Shown one piece after another: positions 58,316 through 64,000 of a DNA stretch of 64,000 nucleotides. The stretch is taken from contig CAZIOS010000012.1 of the NCBI GenBank assembly GCA_964540905.1, forward strand, positions 1 through 64,000, in the 5' to 3' direction. The notes under the pieces were generated by a model. That model was not told the DNA's origin. It did not search any database and saw nothing but the letters and a program-made list of their open reading frames with translations. The stretch is from VAYN01 sp964540905. Lineage in GTDB: Bacteria; Actinomycetota; Thermoleophilia; Solirubrobacterales; 70-9. Both the position numbers and the translations under genes were made by a program. Every line of letters starts with the position of its first letter. Position 1 is the stretch's first letter.

Positions 58316-59049
58316 CCCCGCATCCGCTCCAGCGAGGCCTCGACCGCGGCCGCGAAGGCGGCGCGGGCGCCGGCGCGGTCGAGCGCTTCCAGCCCCGCCT
58401 CGGTGCTGCCCCCCGGCGAGGCGACGGCGCGGCGGACCTCGGCGGGATCGTGGGTGCGCAGCAGCTCGGCGGTACCGGCGGCGGTCTCGACGACCAGCTC
58501 GCGGGCCAGCGCCGGGTCGAGACCGGCCTCGGCGCCGGCATCGGCCAGCGCCTCCACTGCCAGCGCCAGGTAAGCGGGCGCGCAGCCCATCACCGCCGTC
58601 GCCTGGTCGAAGTCGGCATCGGCGAGCTCGACCAGGTGGCCGAGCGTCGCCAGCGCTCCCCGCACCTGCGGCGCGGCCTCGCCGGCGACGCAGAGCACGC
58701 CCTGGCGCACCTCGACGCCGACGTTCGGCATCACCCGCAGCACTTCGGCGGCCGGGAAGGCCTCCCGCAGCCGCGCCACCGGCACCGCCGCCAGGATCGA
58801 GACGACCCGGCGGGCCGCGGCCAGTTCGGGAGCGACCTCGCCGAGCTTGGCCGGCTTGGTGGCGACCACGACCAGATCGGCCCGCGCCGCGATCTCGGCG
58901 TTGGCAAGCGCCTCTCCCCCCATCTCCTCGGCCAGCGCCTGCGCCCGGCCCGAGCCAGAGTCGGAGAAGAGCATGCCGGGGTAGCGCTCGGCCCAGCCGC
59001 GCGCCATCGCCGCCGCCATGTTGCCGGCTCCGATGAACCCAACGATCAT
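58312..59049 (-). CDS. proC: Pyrroline-5-carboxylate reductase
   Basis: 245 aa. The dinucleotide motif is VGFIGAGNMAAAMARGW, and MPNVGVEVRQGVLCVAG and VASPGGSTEAGLEAL follow near the dimer helix. It makes proline from P5C. The ATG at 59049 is 7 nt after TAGGCT (59057-59062, minus strand), so it starts a new transcript within the division cluster. Confidence 0.93.
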   Translation of the reverse strand: MIVGFIGAGNMAAAMARGWAERYPGMLFSDSGSGRAQALAEEMGGEALANAEIAARADLVVVATKPAKLGEVAPELAAARRVVSILAAVPVARLREAFPAAEVLRVMPNVGVEVRQGVLCVAGEAAPQVRGALATLGHLVELADADFDQATAVMGCAPAYLALAVEALADAGAEAGLDPALARELVVETAAGTAELLRTHDPAEVRRAVASPGGSTEAGLEALDRAGARAAFAAAVEASLERMRG

Positions 59050-59080
59050 GAACTCCAGCCTAGTAGTGCATGCTTCGGGA

Positions 59081-59191
59081 GGCGGGATGGGTGCCCCTCC
59101 GAACGGCTTGTCCTTCTCGGAAGCCCGAACTTCGGACGGCGAGCGCACGTCCCACCCGAGCAAGTTGAGAGAGGAGGGCACCCATCCCGCC
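59081..59191 (-). repeat. Large hairpin between sepF and proC
   Basis: Arms 59081-59100 and 59173-59191 pair with one bulged base, enclosing 72 nt. The left arm shares the 12-nt word TGGGTGCCCCTC with the hairpin at 6554, and the loop has TGTCCTT, also present there, but in a different relative position. It starts 15 nt after the sepF stop and ends 18 nt before the proC -10. It may be a distant family-2 element or an independent terminator. Confidence 0.6.
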
Positions 59192-59205
59192 CTCGCGCAC
59201 CGCGC

Positions 59206-59757
59206 TCAGGACTGGTTGAAGAAGCCCTTGTCGATCAGCCTCGCCTTTTCCTCGGCGGAGACCTCGACGTTGCGCGGCGTCAGCAGGAACATCTTCTCGG
59301 CGATCCGCTGCATGCCGCCGTCCAGGGCGTAGGTCAGCCCGGAGCAGAAGTCGATCATCCGCTTCGAGAGCTCGTGGTCGGCGGTCTGCAGATTGAGGAT
59401 CACCGGCACCGAGCGTTTGAACTGGTCGGCGACCTGCTGGGCGTCGTTGAAGTTGCGCGGGATCACCAGGTGGACCTGGATCTCGGAGCCGCCGTTGTCG
59501 ACCGGGCGCAGGGTGCGGGTGCGGCTGGCGGCGATCGGCTCGTCGTCGGCGAAGATGTCGTCGATTTCGTCGCGGCGGGGGCGGCGCGAGGTCGGCAGGC
59601 GGCGGACCGAGCCCTGGTCGCGCTCGCGGCGCGCCTCGAAGACTTCCTCACTGCCGGTTTCCGGCTCGAAGTCCTCTTCGTACTCGGGGCCGTAGTCGTG
59701 GTCCTCGGCCAGGCCGAAGTAGACGAGCGCTCTATGCCAGGTATCCCTAAAGGCCAT
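59206..59757 (-). CDS. sepF: Cell division protein SepF
   Basis: 183 aa. An N-terminal amphipathic helix (FRDTWHRALVYFGLAED) for membrane binding is followed by an acidic/arginine linker. The SepF core is VHLVIPRNFNDAQQVADQFKRSVPVILNLQ with DFCSGLTYALDGGMQRIAEKMFLLTP. It anchors FtsZ to the membrane in actinobacteria. ftsZ itself is not in the window. TAATCT occurs about 50 nt upstream, suggesting a normal leader. Confidence 0.95.
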   Translation of the reverse strand: MAFRDTWHRALVYFGLAEDHDYGPEYEEDFEPETGSEEVFEARRERDQGSVRRLPTSRRPRRDEIDDIFADDEPIAASRTRTLRPVDNGGSEIQVHLVIPRNFNDAQQVADQFKRSVPVILNLQTADHELSKRMIDFCSGLTYALDGGMQRIAEKMFLLTPRNVEVSAEEKARLIDKGFFNQS

Positions 59758-59822
59758 CGATATCGCGTATTCGGCCCAGGTGGGCCGACTCCTTTACGAA
59801 TTTTGCCCAGATTAGCGCCGTT

Positions 59823-60455
59823 TCACACGAACAGCGCGGTTCCCAGGCGGATGATCGTCGCCCCCTCCTCGACCGCCACCGGCCAGTCCTGAGAGGTGCC
59901 CATCGAGAGCCGCGGCAGCCCGTTTGTCGCCGCCAGCTCGGCCAGGCGGGCGAAATGCGGGCGCGAGGCCTCCGGGTCCTGGCTGAACGGCGGCATCGTC
60001 ATCAGCCCGCCGACCCTGACCGGGCAGCGGGCGATGAAGTCCGCCAGCCGCTCAGGGGCTACGCCACCCTTCCCCTCCTCGCCGGCGACGTTGACCTCGA
60101 CCAGGACCTCGGTCTGCGGGCCACCGTGGCGGCCGAGCTGCTCCAGCACCGAGTCGGTGGCGACCGAGTGGATCAGGCGGCAGAGCGGCAGCACCTGTTT
60201 GACCTTGCGGCTCTGCAGGTTGCCGATGAAGTCCCACTCGAAGTCCGCGCCCCAGCGCTCGTGCTTGGCGGCTAGGTCCTGCTGGCGGTTCTCCCCGACC
60301 AGGGCGACGCCGGCCTCGGCCAACGCGCCCATCTCCTCCGGCGGCACGTACTTGGAGGCGACCAGGATCTCGACCCCGGCGCCGGCGCGCTCGCGCACCC
60401 GCTCGAGGTTGGCCGCGACCCTGGCCGGGTCGATGCCGTGGATCAGCCCCGCCAC
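59823..60455 (-). CDS. yggS: YggS-family PLP homeostasis protein
   Basis: 210 aa single-domain TIM barrel that binds PLP. The Schiff-base Lys is in ILVASKYVPPEEM, and GENRQQDLAAKHE, WDFIGNLQSRKVK and LSMGTSQDWPVAVEEGATIIRLGTALF are conserved. It buffers PLP and affects amino-acid metabolism. It lies 1 nt after pgeF, in the usual order pgeF-yggS-sepF. Confidence 0.94.
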   Translation of the reverse strand: MAGLIHGIDPARVAANLERVRERAGAGVEILVASKYVPPEEMGALAEAGVALVGENRQQDLAAKHERWGADFEWDFIGNLQSRKVKQVLPLCRLIHSVATDSVLEQLGRHGGPQTEVLVEVNVAGEEGKGGVAPERLADFIARCPVRVGGLMTMPPFSQDPEASRPHFARLAELAATNGLPRLSMGTSQDWPVAVEEGATIIRLGTALFV

Positions 60456-60456
60456 C

Positions 60457-61206
60457 TCAGGCCTCCGCCGCCGCGGCCCAGACGAGCCCCGCCTGGCGGC
60501 CGGTGCGGCCGCGGTCGCGGCGGTGGGAGAAGAAGAGCCCGGGCTCGCAGCTGCTGCAGAGGCCGGCCGACTCGACCCGCTCGACCCCGGCGCCGCGCAG
60601 CAGCCGCCACGCGACCTCGGGCAGGTCGAGCATGCGGCCGGCGGCGATCCCCTCCCCCAGCCCGGCGAACGCCTCCAGCACCTCGGCGCCGACCTCGTAG
60701 CAGCAGGGGCCGATCCCGGGGCCGATCGCGGCGTCGGTCGCTCCGATCGCCGCCGCCCCGGCGGCGACGATGCCGGCGGCGAGGCCGCGCCAGCCGCAGT
60801 GCAGCATCGCCACCCCGCCCGGCCCGGAGAGGGCGACAGGGAGGCAGTCGGCGACGAAGACCAGCGGCGCCAGGCCGGGGACGGCGACGACGTGGCCGTC
60901 GACCTCGGGGATCTCGCTGCCGGGGGCGGCGAACGGGCTCGGCCGCTGCGGCTCGGTGTGCGTCGCGAGGGCGGCGCCGTGGACCTGCAGCCCGATCGGG
61001 ATCCGCTCCGCGGCCAGCCCCAGCGCCGCGGCGAGGCGCCGCCGGTTCGCGATCACCGCGGCGTTGTCGTCGTCGGTGAGGACGCCGAGGTTGAGCGCAT
61101 CGAAGGGCGGCGCGCTGACGCCACCGACCCTGGTGGTGAAGGCCGCGGTCGCCCCGTTCAGGTCCGCCTGCAGCCAGCGCAGGCCGTCGCTCTCGAGCCA
61201 TTCCAT
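60457..61206 (-). CDS. pgeF: PgeF/LACC1-family multicopper-like hydrolase
   Basis: 249 aa. The metal-site motifs are LQVHGA, VFVADCLPV and LHCGWRGLA. GPGIGPCCYEVG and SCEPGLFFSHRRDRGRTGRQAG are conserved. Members are annotated polyphenol oxidase, but related enzymes show adenosine deaminase/phosphorylase and peptidoglycan-editing activity. In most actinobacteria it follows ftsZ; here a CCA-type gene lies upstream instead. Confidence 0.93.
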   Translation of the reverse strand: MEWLESDGLRWLQADLNGATAAFTTRVGGVSAPPFDALNLGVLTDDDNAAVIANRRRLAAALGLAAERIPIGLQVHGAALATHTEPQRPSPFAAPGSEIPEVDGHVVAVPGLAPLVFVADCLPVALSGPGGVAMLHCGWRGLAAGIVAAGAAAIGATDAAIGPGIGPCCYEVGAEVLEAFAGLGEGIAAGRMLDLPEVAWRLLRGAGVERVESAGLCSSCEPGLFFSHRRDRGRTGRQAGLVWAAAAEA

Positions 61207-61243
61207 CTCCGTAACAAAGCAGATGGAGGCGGCGGCACCGACC

Positions 61244-62365
61244 CTATCGGGCTCGGGCCGCTTTCAACGCTGCAGCCAGCTCCTGATCCCGGTCGCCGAC
61301 CTCCCCGTCGAGCTTGGCGCCCAGCGCCGCCCGCAGGCCGCGGCCGAGCGCCGGCCCCTCGCCGACGCCGGCGGCGATCAGGTCGGCGCCGTCGATCTCC
61401 AGCCTCACCCGCCGCCACTCGGTCAGGTAGCGGTCGAGCCAGCCGGCGCCCAGCGCCCGCGCCAGCGCCAACTCGACCGGGTCGCGGCCGGCGGCCAGCT
61501 CGACCGCCTTCGAGGGACGGTCCGGCTCGGCCTCCGCCAGCTCGGTCTCGGCGCCCGCCGGACCCAGCGCCGCCGCCAGCAGCGCCCGCTCGCGGGGCGC
61601 GAAACCCCGCCACGGCGGCGTCTCCAGCAGCGCCGCCACCCGCGTCGCCAGCTCGACCCCGCCCTGGCGCGGTGCCACCAGCCCCCACTCGGCCAGCAGC
61701 GCCAGCGCCCGGGGCGCCGTCGCCTCGGCGCCGAGGCGCGCCAGCTCGGCCTGGCGCCGCTCGGCGGAGACGGTGCCGAGGTCGGCCGCGCGCAGCAGGG
61801 TTGCGGTCTGCGGCTCGGGCTCGAAGCCGAAGCGGGCCGCGTAGCGGGCGGCACGGATCGCCCGGGTCGGGTCGTCGACGAAGGAGCGCGGGTGCAGGAT
61901 TCGCAGCACCCCGGCGCCAAGGTCGGCGCGGCCGCCGTGGGGGTCGATCAGCCGCGTCTCGCCCGCCAGCGGCAGCGCCATCGCGTTGATCGTGAAGTCG
62001 CGCCGGCCGAGGTCGGCCTCGATGCCGGCCGCCGGCGCCACCACCGGCAGCGCCCCTGGCTCGGGATAGGTCTCGGTGCGGGCGGCGGCGATGTCGAGCT
62101 CGTGGCCGTCGAGCTCGACCTTGGCGGTGGCGAAGCGCTCGTGCGCGGCCAGCGGCGCCGCCCCCAGCCGCGCCGCCAGCTCCCCCGGGTCACCCTCGAC
62201 GACGAGGTCGATGTCGGCGCGGCCGCGGCCGAGCAGCAGGTCGCGGACGGCGCCGCCGACCAGGTAGACGGGGTCGCCGCCGGCCTCGCGCAGCGCCCCC
62301 AGCTCCGGGTAGGCGCCGCGCAGCGCCGCGGCAAGGCTCTCGATCGGGATCTCGGCACCGGGCAT
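61244..62365 (-). CDS. CCA/poly(A) tRNA nucleotidyltransferase family protein
   Basis: 373 aa class II nucleotidyltransferase. VYLVGGAVRDLLLGR and the metal pair in ADIDLVVEGD form the active site. RRDFTINAMAL and LRILHPRSFVDDPTRAIRAARYAARFGF complete the head and neck. It lacks an HD domain. It probably adds or repairs tRNA CCA ends; poly(A) polymerase is an alternative. The ATG at 62365 is preceded by TAGGGA at short spacing; an ATG six codons upstream is possible. Confidence 0.88.
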   Translation of the reverse strand: MPGAEIPIESLAAALRGAYPELGALREAGGDPVYLVGGAVRDLLLGRGRADIDLVVEGDPGELAARLGAAPLAAHERFATAKVELDGHELDIAAARTETYPEPGALPVVAPAAGIEADLGRRDFTINAMALPLAGETRLIDPHGGRADLGAGVLRILHPRSFVDDPTRAIRAARYAARFGFEPEPQTATLLRAADLGTVSAERRQAELARLGAEATAPRALALLAEWGLVAPRQGGVELATRVAALLETPPWRGFAPRERALLAAALGPAGAETELAEAEPDRPSKAVELAAGRDPVELALARALGAGWLDRYLTEWRRVRLEIDGADLIAAGVGEGPALGRGLRAALGAKLDGEVGDRDQELAAALKAARAR

Positions 62366-62397
62366 GGGTCCCTTCCCTACCATGATCGACTGCGCGG

Positions 62398-63384
62398 ATG
62401 GCCAACGGGGACACAGAGGGACCCGACCGATCGCGGCGGCGCAGCGAGGAGCTGCGCGCCCGCCGCGAGCGGCGGCGGCGCCAGCTGCGGCGGCGGCGCC
62501 TCGGGGCGCTGGCGGCGCTCGTCCTCGCGATCGCGGCGGTGATCGCGGGCGTCGGCCTGCTCGCCGGCGGTGGCGGTAGAGGTTTGAGTCGGATAGCGGC
62601 ACAAAGCTCGACCACGCACCCGCACGGCGGCGGTGCGGGCGAGGGCGGCGGGTCCGGGCCGGTCCGCAACGCGACCCCGCAGCCGGGCTGGAGGCCGTAC
62701 ACCGGGCCAGTGCCGATCCTCGAGTACCACGTGCTCGGCGCGGCGCCGGCGGACGCGCCCTATCCCGAGCTCTACGTCAGCCGCCGCGACTTCCACCGCC
62801 AGATGGACTGGCTCGAAGCGCACGGCTACCAGGCGGTGACGCTGGAACAGGTCGAGCGCGCCTGGTACCACGGTGCCACCCTGCCGCCAAAGCCGGTGGT
62901 GCTCTCCTTCGACGACGGCTACCGGCCCGACTTCACCTACGCGCTGCCGGAGCTGCGCCGCCACGGCTGGGCCGGACTGCTGAACCTGAAGACCGAAGGC
63001 TCGGGCCTCTACGAAAGCAACGTCAGGGCGATGATCGCCGCTGGCTGGGAGCTGGCCGCGCACACGATCCACCACCTCGACCTGACCGAACTCGACCCCG
63101 AGCAGCTGCACGAAGAAGTCGCCGGCTCGCGGGCGATCCTGCGGCGCGAGTACGGCGTCCCGGTGAGGGACTTCTGCTACCCCGCCGGGGATTTCGACGA
63201 AACCGTGGTCACCGCCGTCAAGGCGGCCGGCTACACCGCCGCGACCGCCGAGATCCCCGGCTACGCGACCCGCGGCCGCCCCTACGAACTCGCCCGCTTC
63301 GAGATCCTCGGCTCCAGCGGCGTCGCCGGCATGGCCGAAGACCTGCACACGGGCGAAGGCACCACCGGCGAAATCGGCGCCTGA
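62398..63384 (+). CDS. Membrane-anchored polysaccharide deacetylase
   Basis: 328 aa. An Arg-rich cytosolic N-terminus and one membrane helix (about 36-57) precede a Gly/Ser linker and a NodB domain. The metal-binding Asp pair is in VVLSFDDGYRPDF and the histidines are in AAHTIHHLDL. FCYPAGDFDE and the Arg-containing strand follow. It probably trims acetyl groups from peptidoglycan or exopolysaccharide outside the cell. It is divergent from the CCA-type gene with 32 nt between starts. Confidence 0.9.
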   Translation: MANGDTEGPDRSRRRSEELRARRERRRRQLRRRRLGALAALVLAIAAVIAGVGLLAGGGGRGLSRIAAQSSTTHPHGGGAGEGGGSGPVRNATPQPGWRPYTGPVPILEYHVLGAAPADAPYPELYVSRRDFHRQMDWLEAHGYQAVTLEQVERAWYHGATLPPKPVVLSFDDGYRPDFTYALPELRRHGWAGLLNLKTEGSGLYESNVRAMIAAGWELAAHTIHHLDLTELDPEQLHEEVAGSRAILRREYGVPVRDFCYPAGDFDETVVTAVKAAGYTAATAEIPGYATRGRPYELARFEILGSSGVAGMAEDLHTGEGTTGEIGA

Positions 63385-63397
63385 GGGCGGCGCCGGC

Positions 63398-64000
63398 TCA
63401 GGGCCGGACCGGGATGCCGTCGGCGGCGAGGCGCTGCTTCGCCTCACGCACCCGGTGGGCGCCGTAGTGGAAGATCGAGGCGCAGAGGACGGCGTCGGCG
63501 CCGCCGGAGGCGATCGCCTCGCTCAGGTGCGCCAGCTCGCCGGCGCCGCCGGAGGCGATCACCGGCACCGGCACCGCGTCCGCAACGGCGCGGGTGAGCG
63601 GAATGTCATAGCCGTCGTTGGTGCCGTCGCGGTCCATGCTGGTCAACAGCACCTCCCCCGCTCCCAGCCGCACCGCCTCTTCGGCCCAGCCGACCGCGTC
63701 GCGCCCCTCGACCCGCTTGCGGCCGCCGTTGACGTAGACGCCCCAGCCCTCCCCATCGCGCTTGGCGTCGATCGCGATCACCACGCACTGGGCGCCGAAG
63801 TGCTCGGCCAGCTCGCTCAGCAGCTGCGGCCGCGCCAGCGCCGCCGAGTTGACCGAGACCTTGTCGGCGCCGGCGTCGAGCACCGCCTGGGCGTCCTGCA
63901 CCGAGCGGATGCCGCCGCCGATCGTGAACGGGATGAAGACGTTGTCGGCGGTGCGGCGGGCCAGCTCGACGATCGTCTCGCGCCGCTCGTGCGAGGCGGT
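63398..64000 (-). CDS. hisF: Imidazole glycerol phosphate synthase subunit HisF (partial)
   Basis: The last 200 residues of the (beta/alpha)8 cyclase of histidine biosynthesis; the N-terminus runs off the window. IPFTIGGGIRSVQDAQAVLDAGADKVSVNSAAL, VNGGRKRV, GEVLLTSMDRDGTNDGYDIPLTRAV (with the catalytic second Asp) and VIASGGAGELAHLSEAIASGGADAVLCASIFH are diagnostic. It forms a complex with HisH, not visible here. Confidence 0.96.
   Translation of the reverse strand, partial: TASHERRETIVELARRTADNVFIPFTIGGGIRSVQDAQAVLDAGADKVSVNSAALARPQLLSELAEHFGAQCVVIAIDAKRDGEGWGVYVNGGRKRVEGRDAVGWAEEAVRLGAGEVLLTSMDRDGTNDGYDIPLTRAVADAVPVPVIASGGAGELAHLSEAIASGGADAVLCASIFHYGAHRVREAKQRLAADGIPVRP

Noticed and set aside
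59081..59191. Third certain copy of the family-2 hairpin
   Set aside because: Only short words (TGGGTGCCCCTC and TGTCCTT) are shared and their relative position differs; kept as a possible distant relative only.
1..64000. CRISPR arrays, tRNA or rRNA genes, prophage or integrative element
   Set aside because: No regularly spaced direct repeats, no cloverleaf in any intergenic gap, and no integrase, transposase or phage structural gene seen.

Overview
The window is about 70 % GC, almost entirely coding, and looks chromosomal. Gene content points to a deep-branching actinobacterium, most likely a Thermoleophilia/Solirubrobacterales-type organism: recA with thpR and cinA, LL-diaminopimelate aminotransferase, MurT/GatD, WS/DGAT acyltransferase, a GarA-like FHA protein beside the MerR regulator FtsR, an RsiG-type anti-sigma factor, and a cyclic-di-AMP riboswitch in front of an RlpA-like gene. 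The taxonomy is inferred from gene content; there is no rRNA or tRNA in the window, and no transposase, integrase, phage gene or CRISPR array.

Layout. 1-378: 5' part of a response regulator. 446-11040: ftsK, cinA, thpR, recA, a cupredoxin, miaB, miaA, a DapF with both catalytic cysteines replaced by serine, and dapL, with several large structured palindromes between genes. 11066-17835: metallo-hydrolase, NAD-dependent epimerase, hflX, dut, then a marR/MFS divergon with a clear operator. 17888-21639: lipid kinase, murT, methyltransferase, gatD as an overlapping operon, with the methyltransferase lying between the two subunits of the lipid II amidotransferase. 22191-25468: extracytoplasmic folding and redox genes (cyclophilin, peroxiredoxin, hydrolase, VKOR, DsbA). 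25562-44478: accessory metabolism and envelope genes: phosphoesterase, SDR/thiolase set, FUSC, CcdA, a DUF3800 gene with a folded leader, a TupA-like protein, dinB, the riboswitch-controlled RlpA, WS/DGAT, nadE, a RskA-like membrane protein and an AGPS-like oxidase. 44509-56733: a minus-strand housekeeping block: rsiG, FHA and ftsR; pgsA and proS; the isoprenoid/undecaprenyl and translation set ispG, rseP, dxr, cdsA, uppS, frr, pyrH, tsf and rpsB. 56867-62365: rluA-family, lspA, yggT, proC, sepF, yggS, pgeF and a CCA-type nucleotidyltransferase, a division-type neighbourhood without ftsZ or divIVA. 62398-64000: a polysaccharide deacetylase and the C-terminal part of hisF.

Two themes recur. 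First, more than twenty genes have a TAnnnT hexamer (often exactly TAGGCT, TAGGGT or TACCCT) only 6-12 nt upstream of the start codon, the signature of leaderless transcription. Second, many tandem gene borders carry a long, often perfect stem between the upstream stop codon and that close promoter. Two of these (5776-5874 and 8896-8993) are homologous, covarying structures, and two others (6554-6661 and 6718-6823) are inverted copies of a second family. These intergenic elements, and the folded leader of the DUF3800 gene at 32224-32316, are the best candidates for something undescribed.
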